Of a DNA stretch of 64,000 nucleotides, positions 1 to 8,061 are shown piece by piece; the first letter of the stretch is position 1; each line of letters opens with the position of its first letter. The stretch spans positions 1-64,000 of the forward strand of contig NZ_VSZS01000055.1 of the NCBI RefSeq assembly GCF_008180155.1, given 5' to 3'. The notes under the pieces were generated by a model. That model had not been told where the DNA came from. It was given only the letters and a program-made list of their open reading frames with translations, and did no database searches. Origin of the DNA: Neoaquamicrobium microcysteis (GTDB lineage Bacteria; Pseudomonadota; Alphaproteobacteria; Rhizobiales; Rhizobiaceae). Both the position numbers and the translations under genes were made by a program.

Positions 1-82
1 CAAGAGCGTGGCCACCGCAGGCGGACAGGCCGCAGCACTGCTGGCTTCACAGCCCGCAGACGACGGCTGGGAAGAGTTCTGA
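1..82 (+). CDS. Methyl-accepting chemotaxis protein, C-terminal end only (partial)
   Basis: Only the last 26 residues are inside the window, read in the frame that starts at base 2 and ends at the TGA at 80-82. The tail is an Ala/Gln-rich stretch ending in Asp-Asp-Gly-Trp-Glu-Glu-Phe. A free xWExF pentapeptide at the extreme C-terminus is the classic docking site for CheR (and CheB) on chemoreceptors; E. coli Tar and Tsr end in NWETF. The globin-coupled receptor at 8062-9651 ends almost the same way (DWEEF). The gene lies just before cheW, cheR, cheB and cheD on the same strand, so a receptor is the natural reading. Sensor domain and membrane topology lie outside the window. Confidence 0.8.
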   Translation, partial: KSVATAGGQAAALLASQPADDGWEEF

Positions 83-234
83 AACCAAAACAGACCGCCG
101 CAACAAGGCGGCGGCATATCGTGGTGACCGGCCGCAGCGCGGACTAAACGTGAAATTAACGCGGTCGGTCACACTCTCGGCGCGTGAAGCTGCTGCAGGC
201 TGCTTCATGCTTCAGCGGGGTCTCGGGACGACGA

Positions 235-708
235 ATGAGCGAACATCACAACAGAAGGGCTTCCGACCGCATACGCGAGCTGATCGCATTCCGCGTCGGC
301 GAGCAGGAGTTCTGCGTCGACATCATGTCGGTGCGCGAGATCCGCGGCTGGACTCCGGCCACCCCGCTGCCGCATGCGCAGAAATTCATGCGCGGGGTCA
401 TCAACCTGCGCGGGACGGTGCTGCCGATCGTCGACCTGTCCGCACGGCTCGGCTTCGGCCTCACGACACCCGAAGCCCGGCATGTCATCATCGTGGTCCG
501 CCTGGGCGAGCAGGAGGCGGGGCTCCTCGTCGACGCGGTCTGCGACATCCTCAGCGTCACCGAGGACATGCTTCAGCCGACGCCCAACGTGGCGAGCGAC
601 ACGGTACGTTCCTTCATTCGCGGCATACTCGCCGTCGAGGGCCGCATGATCGGCCTCATCGGGCTGGAGCGCATCCTTCCCGACCAATACGAGGCTGATG
701 CCGCATGA
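235..708 (+). CDS. cheW: Chemotaxis coupling protein CheW (copy 1)
   Basis: A 157-residue single CheW domain that would bridge receptors to the kinase CheA at the inner face of the membrane. Visible family landmarks are the [12 protein letters not shown] opening strand, [14 protein letters not shown] in the middle and the [11 protein letters not shown] stretch. I chose the ATG at 235; a GTG at 184 would add 17 residues with no CheW character. The stop overlaps the cheR start by four bases (ATGA), so the two are probably translationally coupled. It is clearly paralogous to the CheW at 4589-5065, with long identical blocks around [10 protein letters not shown] and the final third, which suggests a local duplication rather than two unrelated adaptors. 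Confidence 0.95.
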   Translation: MSEHHNRRASDRIRELIAFRVGEQEFCVDIMSVREIRGWTPATPLPHAQKFMRGVINLRGTVLPIVDLSARLGFGLTTPEARHVIIVVRLGEQEAGLLVDAVCDILSVTEDMLQPTPNVASDTVRSFIRGILAVEGRMIGLIGLERILPDQYEADAA

Positions 709-1592
709 CGACCGCAGTTCGCTCGACCGCCGGGGAGCGCCAAAAGGCGCTGGTCGAAGGAGAATTCCTTTTCACCAACGACGACTTCCTGTCCATCGCG
801 CGCATGCTCTACGACGATGCGGGGATCGCGCTGTCGGAAAGCAAGGCCTCACTTGTTTATTCTCGGCTTGCCAAGCGCCTGCGCGCGCTGGGCCTCGAAA
901 GCTTCCGCGACTATTGCCAGTTCGTCGGCGGCTCGCAGGGCGTGAGCGAGCGGCAGAACATGCTGGCCGCACTCACCACCAACGTCACGCGCTACTTCCG
1001 CGAGCCGCATCACTTCGAGCATCTCAAGACGCGGGTTCTGCCCGAATTGGCCGCCCGCGCCAAGGCGCGCGGCCGCGTGAGAATATGGTCGGCGGGGTGC
1101 TCCACCGGGCAGGAGCCCTACTCCATCGCGCTGACGATGCTTGAAGTGCTGCCGGATGCGGCTCAGTACGACGTGCGCATCCTGGCGACGGACATCGACC
1201 CCAACGTGGTGGCGACCGGGCGCGCCGGCGTCTATTCCAACGAGGCGGTGCAGCCGGTTCCGGCGGCTTTGCGCGACCGCTGGATGGTGCGCGTGAAGGA
1301 CGGCGCCCGCGACGCGTGGGGCACGGGCGAGGAGATGCGGCGGCTGGTCTCGTTCCGCGAACTCAACCTCATGGGCAATTGGCCGATGAAGGGCAGGTTC
1401 GACGCCATCTTCTGCCGCAACGTGGTGATCTATTTCGACGAACCGACGCAGGCGCGCATCTGGTCGCGCTTCGCGCCGCTGCTCACGCCGGGCGGCAGGC
1501 TCTATGTCGGCCATTCGGAGCGCGTCACCGACATGGCCAAATTCGAGACCGACGGCCTGACGACTTACCGCCTCAAGGACGGCACGTCATGA
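705..1592 (+). CDS. cheR: Chemoreceptor glutamate methyltransferase CheR
   Basis: S-adenosylmethionine-dependent methyltransferase (295 residues) that methylates receptor glutamates during adaptation. An N-terminal helical domain is followed by [10 protein letters not shown] (residues 91-100), the CheR signature before the catalytic domain, and the SAM-binding [10 protein letters not shown] at 131-140. A second conserved patch, [10 protein letters not shown], lies near residue 240. The start ATG overlaps the cheW stop and the stop overlaps the cheB start (ATGA in both cases), so cheW, cheR and cheB form a tightly coupled unit. The xWExF tails on the neighbouring receptors are the expected tether for this enzyme. 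Confidence 0.97.
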   Translation: MTTAVRSTAGERQKALVEGEFLFTNDDFLSIARMLYDDAGIALSESKASLVYSRLAKRLRALGLESFRDYCQFVGGSQGVSERQNMLAALTTNVTRYFREPHHFEHLKTRVLPELAARAKARGRVRIWSAGCSTGQEPYSIALTMLEVLPDAAQYDVRILATDIDPNVVATGRAGVYSNEAVQPVPAALRDRWMVRVKDGARDAWGTGEEMRRLVSFRELNLMGNWPMKGRFDAIFCRNVVIYFDEPTQARIWSRFAPLLTPGGRLYVGHSERVTDMAKFETDGLTTYRLKDGTS

Positions 1593-2626
1593 GTTCGGTC
1601 AAGGTCCTCGTCGTCGACGACAGCGCCACGATGCGCAGCCTGATCTCGGCCGTGCTGCGCCGCGATCCGGAAATCACCGTCGTGGGGCAGGCGGGCGATC
1701 CGCTGGAAGCGCGCGAGGCGATCAAGCAGCTCGACCCGGACGTCATCACGCTCGACGTCGAGATGCCCAACATGAACGGGCTGGCCTTTCTGGAAAAGAT
1801 CATGCGCCTGCGGCCGATGCCGGTGGTCATGGTCTCGACGCTGACCCAGGTCGGCGCCGATGTCAGCCTCGCCGCTCTCGAGCTTGGCGCGGTGGATTGC
1901 GTGGGCAAGCCGACGGCCGGGCTGCCCGCCGAACAGGCCTTTGCCGGGCTGGCCGCCAAGGTGAAGGCCGCGGCGCGTGCGCGCGTGCGCGGCAGCGCCG
2001 ACCGCGCGCCGAACCATGCCGCGAACGCAAACTTCAAGCCGGACGGCCGCATCGTGGCCATCGGCTCGTCGACCGGCGGGGTCGAGGCGCTGCTGTCGGT
2101 CCTCTCGGCCTTTCCGGCCAACTGCCCGCCGACGGTGATTACCCAGCATATGCCGGGCACCTTCACCAGAAGCTTCGCCGAACGGCTCAACCGGGTTTGC
2201 GCCGCCCATGTCGAGGAAGCCAGCGAAGGCGCGCAGCTTCGCGCGGGCCAGATCTATCTCGCACCGGGCGGCGACAATCATCTTCAGGTTGTGGGATCGA
2301 CGCAGCTGCGGTGCAGGCTGGTGCCGGAACCGCCGGTCAACGGCCACCGTCCATCGGTGGACGTGCTGTTCGATTCGGTCGCCAGAACGGCCGGGAGGAG
2401 CGCCGTTGGCGTGATCCTCACCGGCATGGGCCGGGACGGCGCGCAGGGGCTGCTTTCAATGCACAACGCGGGCGCGACGACCATCGGCCAGAACGAGCAG
2501 ACCTCGGTCGTCTACGGCATGCCCAAGGTCGCGTTCGAGATCGGCGGCGTGGAGCGGCAATTGCCGCTCGAACGCATTGGCGCCGAGATCATCAATCGGT
2601 GCAACACCACCAGGGAAACAGTCTGA
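1589..2626 (+). CDS. cheB: Chemotaxis response regulator and protein-glutamate methylesterase CheB
   Basis: Two-domain enzyme of 345 residues. Residues 1-125 form a receiver with the acidic pair at 10-11, phospho-acceptor Asp56 in TLDVEMP and the conserved Lys in GKPTA. Residues 153-340 form the methylesterase domain, with the catalytic triad visible as Ser161 in GSSTGG, His187 in QHMPG and Asp283 in GMGRDG. CheA would phosphorylate it, relieving inhibition so that it demethylates or deamidates receptors, opposing CheR. The ATG at 1589 overlaps the cheR stop. Length and motifs are ordinary for the family. Confidence 0.97.
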   Translation: MSSVKVLVVDDSATMRSLISAVLRRDPEITVVGQAGDPLEAREAIKQLDPDVITLDVEMPNMNGLAFLEKIMRLRPMPVVMVSTLTQVGADVSLAALELGAVDCVGKPTAGLPAEQAFAGLAAKVKAAARARVRGSADRAPNHAANANFKPDGRIVAIGSSTGGVEALLSVLSAFPANCPPTVITQHMPGTFTRSFAERLNRVCAAHVEEASEGAQLRAGQIYLAPGGDNHLQVVGSTQLRCRLVPEPPVNGHRPSVDVLFDSVARTAGRSAVGVILTGMGRDGAQGLLSMHNAGATTIGQNEQTSVVYGMPKVAFEIGGVERQLPLERIGAEIINRCNTTRETV

Positions 2627-2645
2627 TGTGCAGCAGGGGGGCCAG

Positions 2646-2765
2646 ATGCACACACTCAATGAAAGTTCTTCCGATCTAGCAAACCGTCGTGTCTGGTTCG
2701 CCGGGGATCGCCGCGTGGCATGGGCCGCGAGGCCGCCCTGCCGTGCGCAAAGGCTGCGGCTATGA
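2646..2765 (+). CDS. Possible 39-residue ORF coupled to cheD
   Basis: A short ORF begins at an ATG nine bases after a purine-rich AGGGGGG run and ends in a TGA that overlaps the cheD start codon (ATGA at 2762-2765). The product would be basic and tryptophan-containing (39 residues) and resembles nothing I recognise. The visible support is the Shine-Dalgarno-like run, the start spacing and the four-base overlap, the same coupling seen at cheW/cheR and cheR/cheB. It could simply carry ribosomes from cheB into cheD, or be chance in a 135-base gap. Codon use alone cannot settle it. Confidence 0.3.
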   Translation: MHTLNESSSDLANRRVWFAGDRRVAWAARPPCRAQRLRL

Positions 2766-3355
2766 CGAGCGGCACGATCGAGCACAGCCGGATCGGCAGC
2801 GTTCGCTCTACGGCGACGGGCAGCCTGCGGGTGCATGTCGTTCAGGGCGAACAGTTCGTCTCCGAAGATCCCGAGGCGGTGCTGACCACCCTTTTGGGGA
2901 GCTGCGTGGCGGCGTGCATGCGCGATCCCGTCGCCGGCATCGGCGGCATGAACCACTTTCTTTTGCCGGGAGGGCGCACGCAAAGCGCCGATACGCAGGC
3001 GCAGCGCCACGGCGTGCACGCCATGGAACTGCTGGTCAATGCGCTGCTGTCGCGGGGCGCGCGGCGCGACAGGCTGGAGGCCAAGTTGTTCGGTGGGGCG
3101 CGACTGATCGACGGGCTGACGGACGTAGGCAGGCAGAATGCCGAGTTCGCACTGCGGTTTCTCGCCGATGAGGGAATCCGCCATGTCGGCGGCAGCCTGC
3201 TGGGCGAACATGGCCGCAAGGTGCAGTTCTGGCCCGTGTCGGGCAGGGCGCGCCAGTCGCTGATGGAGCGCGAAAACATTCAGGTCTTCGACGCCGAAAG
3301 GCGCACGCGGCCGATACCTCCGGTCGAGAGCGACGGCTCGGTAGAGCTTTTCTAG
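2762..3355 (+). CDS. cheD: Chemoreceptor glutamine deamidase CheD
   Basis: A 197-residue CheD that deamidates specific receptor glutamines and often interacts with CheC/CheX-type phosphatases. The papain-like catalytic residues are visible: Thr42/43 and Cys48 in TTLLGSC and His65 in [10 protein letters not shown] later [16 protein letters not shown] block is also typical. I chose the ATG at 2762; an in-frame ATG at 2720 would add an unrelated Ala/Arg-rich stretch. It is the last gene of the plus-strand che set and converges on the minus-strand set. Confidence 0.95.
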   Translation: MTSGTIEHSRIGSVRSTATGSLRVHVVQGEQFVSEDPEAVLTTLLGSCVAACMRDPVAGIGGMNHFLLPGGRTQSADTQAQRHGVHAMELLVNALLSRGARRDRLEAKLFGGARLIDGLTDVGRQNAEFALRFLADEGIRHVGGSLLGEHGRKVQFWPVSGRARQSLMERENIQVFDAERRTRPIPPVESDGSVELF

Positions 3356-3440
3356 GGAACATTTCTTGGCCTGCGGGTGGGCGTTTCTCGCTCGCGGGCC
3401 GCAATGTTACAGGGGCCAGCGCAGGTGCCCCGACCATCCA

Positions 3441-3487
3441 TCGTCATCCCGGCCAAAGGAGCGGCTGCGACGGCCGAATCGGGATCT
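3441..3487. repeat. Possible small dispersed repeat with inverted ends
   Basis: The 254-base gap between the convergent cheD and cheT genes holds a TCATCCCGGCC left end and a GGCCG...CGGGAT right end, similar in style to short imperfect palindromes scattered between genes in many Rhizobiales. The arms are imperfect and no second copy is visible in the window, so the call rests on resemblance alone. I see no convincing terminator in this gap. Confidence 0.25.
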
Positions 3488-3609
3488 ATTGAACGGCGCA
3501 GCCGGGGCGGACCAGAGCGACAGCGCGATCTTTGGATCAAGCGCCTCGCTTCAGCATCGTGTCCTTGCGCATTTCACGACGCAAAAACAGGCCTCCACTC
3601 CGGACGGCT

Positions 3610-4002
3610 CTAGAAAAGGTCGACGTCGCCGGCGGCGTCTTCGTCCTTGGCCTGTATGTCGAGGCCGGCCTGGCCGATCGAGCGTATCAGCTCGGTCAGC
3701 TTCAGGGTGCCGGTGGCAGCGGTCGTGTCGATGCGCCAGTGCGGATGGGTCGCATCGCCGATTGCGCGGAGAAACTCGGCTACGCCGGCAATGCGCTGTG
3801 CGCTGAGGTCGGCGTCCTGCATGGCCTTGACGTAGTCTTCGTCGATCGCGCCGATATTCCATGTGGACCGGGCGATCATGGCCTGGTTGTGGTCGATCCG
3901 GCGCGCGATGTCCTCGAGTTCCGAATGGATGCGCGCGAGCACCTCGGTGATGCTCTCGGCATGGCGCAGCGAAACCTCATCGTCGCGTTCGGGAAGGCTC
4001 AT
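3610..4002 (-). CDS. cheT: CheZ-like chemotaxis phosphatase, CheT-type (DxxxQ motif)
   Basis: A 130-residue, mostly helical protein. Two amphipathic helices (about residues 10-45 and 55-82) flank Asp65-Leu-Ser-Ala-Gln69. DxxxQ is the catalytic motif of CheZ, where Asp contacts the receiver metal and Gln positions water; E. coli CheZ has DLTGQ followed by a similar helix. The C-terminus is acidic and ends Gly-Asp-Val-Asp-Leu-Phe, recalling the short CheZ tail that grips CheY. The ATG at 4002 has AGGAA about nine bases upstream. It is the last gene of the minus-strand che set, directly after cheY2, its likely substrate. Sinorhizobium CheT is the established relative with this motif. Function is inferred from motif and context; overall similarity is low. 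Confidence 0.75.
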   Translation of the reverse strand: MSLPERDDEVSLRHAESITEVLARIHSELEDIARRIDHNQAMIARSTWNIGAIDEDYVKAMQDADLSAQRIAGVAEFLRAIGDATHPHWRIDTTAATGTLKLTELIRSIGQAGLDIQAKDEDAAGDVDLF

Positions 4003-4095
4003 GCTACTCGTTCCTACGCTTACTCGTAACCTGCGGCCGCATACCACGGCCGGAAAGTGCGGGCGCGGCAGGGTGACCCGCCGCACCAGTCATCG

Positions 4096-4485
4096 CTAGT
4101 GCAACTTGCCCACGATCGCTTCCAGCGCCCGGCGGAGCTGGTCGGGATTGAACGGCTTTGTGAGGTAGTTGTTGAGGCCCAGCTTGCGCCCTTCGTCCAG
4201 CACGGCCCGGTCGGGGCTGCCGGTGAGGATCATGAAGGGTACGCGCGATGTCGGCTTGTAGGTGCGGATCGCGTGAAGAAGCTGAAGCCCGTTCATCTTC
4301 GGCATGTTCATGTCCGAGATGATGAGATGCGATGGCGTCGCCATCATCATTTTCATAGCCTGCTCGCCGTCGGCGGCAACCTGGATGTTCCGGAAGCCTA
4401 ACGTCTCGAGCGCATCTCTTACGAGAAGACGGCTCGTCGTCGTGTCGTCGACGACGAGAATTTTCAACTGGGCTAGAAGTGACAT
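4096..4485 (-). CDS. cheY2: Single-domain chemotaxis response regulator, CheY2-like
   Basis: A 129-residue receiver with the Asp13-Asp14 acidic pair, phospho-acceptor Asp58 in IISDMNMP, Thr in MILTG and Lys in LTKPF. Of the two CheY proteins here, this one resembles rhizobial CheY2, the regulator that acts on the flagellar motor, in its MSL N-terminus and the NMPKMNGL loop. The ATG at 4485 has AGGAAA upstream; seven more in-frame residues upstream look non-native. It lies between cheW2 and the CheZ-like gene. Assignment to the motor-binding role is by resemblance, not by direct evidence. Confidence 0.9.
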   Translation of the reverse strand: MSLLAQLKILVVDDTTTSRLLVRDALETLGFRNIQVAADGEQAMKMMMATPSHLIISDMNMPKMNGLQLLHAIRTYKPTSRVPFMILTGSPDRAVLDEGRKLGLNNYLTKPFNPDQLRRALEAIVGKLH

Positions 4486-4588
4486 GGCACGCTTTCCTCG
4501 TTGCACGCGCGAGAATGGCCCGGCTCGCGCGGAATATTCCTGCCTGGCGCCGTCTTCCGCATCGGGGCGTCCAGGTGGGGTTGTTTCG

Positions 4589-5065
4589 TCAATTCAGCAG
4601 ACCTTGTCCGCTCTGGTTCTGGGTCAGGACGTTGTCGAGCGCGATGAGGCTGATCATGCGGCCCTCCATCGCGATGACGCCCTTCATGAAGGCGCGGGCC
4701 AGCTCGGACGCGACGTTCGGCGTCGCCTGGATGGAGCCGGAGTTCACCGTCAGGATGTCGGAGACCGCATCGACCAGAAGGCCGATGGTCTGGTTTCCGA
4801 CCTGTGTGATGATGATGACGTGGCGTGCGCTCGGTTCCGCCGGCTCGAAGCCGAGGCGGGCGGCCAGATCGACCACCGGCAGCACCGCGCCGCGCAGGTT
4901 GATGACGCCCTTCACGTAGGCGGAAGAGTGCGGCAGCGGCGTCGTCGGCGTCCAGCCGCGAATGTCGCGCACCGACATGATGTCGACGCAGAATTCCTGC
5001 TCGCCAAGACGGAAGGCGATCAACTCGTTGTTGGCGGTCACGTCTTGTTCCCTGACCTGCGTCAT
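4589..5065 (-). CDS. cheW: Chemotaxis coupling protein CheW (copy 2)
   Basis: A 158-residue CheW domain with ELIAFRLGEQEF, VINLRGAVLPVVDL and GLLVDAVSDIL. Its ATG overlaps the cheA stop by four bases (ATGA), so it is likely co-translated with the kinase and is probably the principal adaptor for it. Compared with the copy at 235-708 it shares the N-terminal strand, the central RGW-TP-TPLPH block and the PNVAS region, but differs at the C-terminus. Two adaptors in one locus could give different receptor arrays or be partly redundant. Confidence 0.95.
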   Translation of the reverse strand: MTQVREQDVTANNELIAFRLGEQEFCVDIMSVRDIRGWTPTTPLPHSSAYVKGVINLRGAVLPVVDLAARLGFEPAEPSARHVIIITQVGNQTIGLLVDAVSDILTVNSGSIQATPNVASELARAFMKGVIAMEGRMISLIALDNVLTQNQSGQGLLN

Positions 5066-7374
5066 GCTGCGCTCCTCTTGCGATTGGCCTCTGCGCGCGC
5101 TGCGTCCTGGCGCGATCCGGCGACGATTGCATCGACATCCAGAATGACGGCCACCCTGCCGTCGCCCAGAATGGTCGCTGCCGCCACGCCGAAGACGTGG
5201 CCATAGTTGGTTTCAAGGCTCTTGATGACCACCTGCTGCTGCCCGATGATGCCATCGACCATCAGCGCGCACTGGGTCTGGTTCTCGGTCTCGACCATCA
5301 CCGCGACGCTTTGCAGCGGGTCGGCCTCGTCCTCGCGATAGCTCAGCACCGAGCCGACATCGACCAGCGGGATGAACGAGCCGCGAATGGCGATGACGCG
5401 CGCCTTCTCGCCGAGGCCGTGGACGTCGGCCGCCTTCGGCTGCAGCGTCTCGACGATGGCCGACAGCGGCACCACGAGCGTCTGGCCGGCCACGGTGACG
5501 ACCATGCCGTCAAGGACCGCCAGCGTCAGCGGCAGCGAAAGCGAGAAGGTTGTGCCGTGGCCGGGCCGCGACGAGATGGTGATGCGGCCGCCCAGCGCCT
5601 GGATAGAGCGGCGCACGACATCCATGCCGACGCCGCGTCCCGAAACGTCGGAGATGGTGGCCGCGGTGGAAAAGCCCGGCGCGAAGATGAGGTCGTCTAT
5701 CTCGGCGTCGGTAAGCTGTGCGTCGGCATCGATGATGCCCTTCTTGACCGCGATCTCGCGAACCTTGGCGCGATTGATGCCTGCGCCGTCGTCGGACACC
5801 TCGATGACCACGCGGCCGGACCGGTGCGCCGCGATCATGCGGACCACGCCCTGTTCCGGCTTGCCGGCGGCGACGCGGTCTTCCGGCTTTTCGAGCCCGT
5901 GGTCGATGGCGTTGCGGATCATGTGGGTGAGGGGATCGGCAAGGCGCTCGATCACCGTCTTGTCGACCTCGCAGTTTTCGCCCTCGGTGACCAGACGGAC
6001 CGACTTGCCGGTCATGTCGGCCACCTCGCGCACAACGCGGGCCATGCGCTGGAAGATCGGGCGCACCGGCTGGGCGCGGATCGCCATGACGGAGTCCTGG
6101 ATCTCACGGGTCAGGTGCTCCAGATCGTCGAGGCCGACGGCCACGTCGGAGAGGCGTGCGATGCCCGCTTCCGTGACGCGCTGCGCCAGCATCGACTGGT
6201 TGATGACCAGTTCGCCGACAAGGTCGATCAGCCGGTCGACGCGGTCGAGATCGACGCGGATCGTTGCGCCGGGCTGTTGGCCGGCCTGTTGCGGTGCGGC
6301 CTGCGTGTTGGCGCTGGCGGGGGCTTTCGCCGGCGCCACCGGAGCCACGGCTTCGACGGGAGCAGGCGACGGCGCTGCCGCCAGTTCGGCGAAAACGACC
6401 GGCGCTATTGCGGGTGCGGCGACCACTTCGACCGCTGCTTGGGCGGTCACCTGCGCCAGCACCGCCTTGACGGTGTCTTCGGCTGTCGCCTCGTCCATGC
6501 CCTCGCGGACCGGCCGGACCGAAAGGTCACAATCGAACTCCACGAACTCGAAGATTTCGCGCACGGAGCGCTCGTCGGCTTCGGTTTCGAGGCTGATCTT
6601 CCAGGTGAGGTATGCGCCTTCGGGGTCAATCTCGCCCAGCAGTGGAACTTGCGAGGCGTCGCAGGCAACCTTCATGTCGCCCAGGCGACCAAGCTCGCGC
6701 AGCAGGCGCAGCGGGTCGTTGGCCTTGGCATAGAGTTCGGCGCGGGGCGCGAAGGCGATCTCGAAACCCTTCAGATTGCCCGCGGCCCCGTCGTCGGCCA
6801 GCATGTTGTCGAAGTCGATCTTGACCGGCGCGAAGCCGAACTCGTCGGTCTCCGGCTCGTTTGCTGCCGTGTCGCCGCCGAAATCGAAGGCGACCGGCGT
6901 CGGCGCGAAACCGAACTCGTCCACCTGCCCGTCGCCGAAAGCCACGACGGGTTCCAAGGCTGCCTGAGGGGCAGGGGCTGGAGCAGGCGCAGCACCGCTG
7001 GCCCGCGAAAGCTCGTCGGCCATCTGCGACACGCGCGTCTCGTCCATCTCGCCGCCATCGCGCGAGATGCGCACGAGGTCGGCCAGAATGTCGGCGGAGC
7101 GCAGCATCAGCTTAACGATCTGCGGCGTGATTTCCAGCTTGCCGCTGCGCATGCCGTCGAGCGTGGTTTCGAAGGTGTGGGCGAAGCGGACGAGGTCGTC
7201 CAGCCCGAAGGCGCCCGCGCCTCCCTTGATCGAGTGAACGGCGCGGAAGACGGCGTTGATCGTCTCCAGATCGCCCTCCTCGCGCTCGATCATCATCAGG
7301 CCGTCCTCCATCTCGGCGAGCTGCTCCTCGCACTCCTGGAAGAAGGTCTGCTTGATGGCGGCCATCGTATCCAT
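5062..7374 (-). CDS. cheA: Chemotaxis histidine kinase CheA
   Basis: A 770-residue CheA. The HPt (P1) domain at about 1-105 carries phospho-acceptor His47 in AVHSIKGGAGAFGL. A long Ala/Pro/Val-rich linker follows, with a less conserved region (about 200-310) where P2 would sit. P3 dimerisation begins around LVGELVINQSMLAQRV, and P4 has the N box HMIRNAIDHGLE plus the glycine boxes DDGAGIN and GRGVGMDVV. P5 (CheW-like) starts after LTLAVLDGMVV. It phosphorylates CheY1, CheY2 and CheB in response to receptors. GAGAGGA lies about ten bases before the ATG. A second ATG at codon 4 is possible. Confidence 0.98.
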   Translation of the reverse strand: MDTMAAIKQTFFQECEEQLAEMEDGLMMIEREEGDLETINAVFRAVHSIKGGAGAFGLDDLVRFAHTFETTLDGMRSGKLEITPQIVKLMLRSADILADLVRISRDGGEMDETRVSQMADELSRASGAAPAPAPAPQAALEPVVAFGDGQVDEFGFAPTPVAFDFGGDTAANEPETDEFGFAPVKIDFDNMLADDGAAGNLKGFEIAFAPRAELYAKANDPLRLLRELGRLGDMKVACDASQVPLLGEIDPEGAYLTWKISLETEADERSVREIFEFVEFDCDLSVRPVREGMDEATAEDTVKAVLAQVTAQAAVEVVAAPAIAPVVFAELAAAPSPAPVEAVAPVAPAKAPASANTQAAPQQAGQQPGATIRVDLDRVDRLIDLVGELVINQSMLAQRVTEAGIARLSDVAVGLDDLEHLTREIQDSVMAIRAQPVRPIFQRMARVVREVADMTGKSVRLVTEGENCEVDKTVIERLADPLTHMIRNAIDHGLEKPEDRVAAGKPEQGVVRMIAAHRSGRVVIEVSDDGAGINRAKVREIAVKKGIIDADAQLTDAEIDDLIFAPGFSTAATISDVSGRGVGMDVVRRSIQALGGRITISSRPGHGTTFSLSLPLTLAVLDGMVVTVAGQTLVVPLSAIVETLQPKAADVHGLGEKARVIAIRGSFIPLVDVGSVLSYREDEADPLQSVAVMVETENQTQCALMVDGIIGQQQVVIKSLETNYGHVFGVAAATILGDGRVAVILDVDAIVAGSRQDAARAEANRKRSAA

Positions 7375-7394
7375 GAGACGCTATCCTCTCTCGT

Positions 7395-7760
7395 TTACGC
7401 GGCGACGCGATTGATCGCGGTGACAAGCTTGACGGGGTCGAACGGCTTGATGATCCAGCCGCTGGCGCCGGCGCGGCGCGCGCGGTCCTTCTTGTCGTCG
7501 GTGCTTTCGGTGGTCAGCACGAGGATCGGAATGGCGCGGTGCTTGCCGTTGCCGCGCACGGCCTCGATGAAGCCGAAGCCGTCCATGCGCGGCATGTTGA
7601 TGTCGGTGATGATGACGTCCGGCTCGCAGCTTTCCAGCACTTCGAGGCCGTGGATGCCGTCTTCGGCCTGCACGACTTCCATGCCGGCGTCCAGCAGCGC
7701 GGCCTTGAGCATCTCGCGGATGGTGCGCGAATCGTCGACGGTCAGGATTGTCTTGGGCAT
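7395..7760 (-). CDS. cheY1: Single-domain chemotaxis response regulator, CheY1-like
   Basis: A 121-residue receiver with Asp9-Asp10, phospho-acceptor Asp53 in IITDINMP, LTTES and the switch Lys in IIKPFDP. The pattern (LTVDDSRTIR at the start, DGFGFIE after the phosphorylation site, GWIIKPFDP near the end) closely follows rhizobial CheY1, which acts as a phosphate sink drawing phosphoryl groups back through CheA. It lies between the STAS gene (two bases away) and cheA, the same order as in Sinorhizobium. The sink role is inferred from that parallel. Confidence 0.93.
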   Translation of the reverse strand: MPKTILTVDDSRTIREMLKAALLDAGMEVVQAEDGIHGLEVLESCEPDVIITDINMPRMDGFGFIEAVRGNGKHRAIPILVLTTESTDDKKDRARRAGASGWIIKPFDPVKLVTAINRVAA

Positions 7761-7762
7761 CG

Positions 7763-8050
7763 TCAGGCGCTCCTTGCCGTGAACTGCGTGAGGTCGAGGC
7801 CTGCGATGCGGATCGCGTCGGCGAATGCGGCGGAGGGCTCCTCGATGGTCAGCTCGGCGCCGTCGGCACCCCAGGTGGCGGCCGCCGAGAGCAGCACCTG
7901 CAGGCATTGCCCGCCCACGCGCTCCACCTGCGACGCGTCGAGCGTCAGATCCTTGCCGCGCGCCGCGATCAGTTCGGCCGCCAGCGGTCCTGCCGCCTTG
8001 ATGTCGAGTTCGTCCGGAAGCGTCATGCTCCCCGTAGCGGGTTTGCCCAT
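7763..8050 (-). CDS. cheS: STAS-domain protein, CheS-like
   Basis: A 95-residue protein with the strand-helix layout of a STAS domain. A DELDIKAAGPLAAEL region is followed by LTLDASQVERVGG, the loop where anti-sigma antagonists carry a phosphorylatable Ser/Thr, and then a helix with QCLQVLLSAA. Here the position beside VERVGG offers Ser40 earlier in the loop, but no clear SpoIIAA-type DSS, so phosphorylation is doubtful. A strong AGGAGAGGGG precedes the ATG. Position between the icpA-type receptor and cheY1 matches CheS of Sinorhizobium, which binds CheA and speeds CheY1 dephosphorylation. Confidence 0.8.
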   Translation of the reverse strand: MGKPATGSMTLPDELDIKAAGPLAAELIAARGKDLTLDASQVERVGGQCLQVLLSAAATWGADGAELTIEEPSAAFADAIRIAGLDLTQFTARSA

Positions 8051-8061
8051 GCCCCTCTCCT

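Noticed and set aside
2667-2677. TCTTCCGATCT resembles the end of a sequencing adapter
   Set aside because: Only 11 bases match, flanking sequence does not continue the adapter, and the surrounding frame and gene order are intact, so contamination is unlikely.
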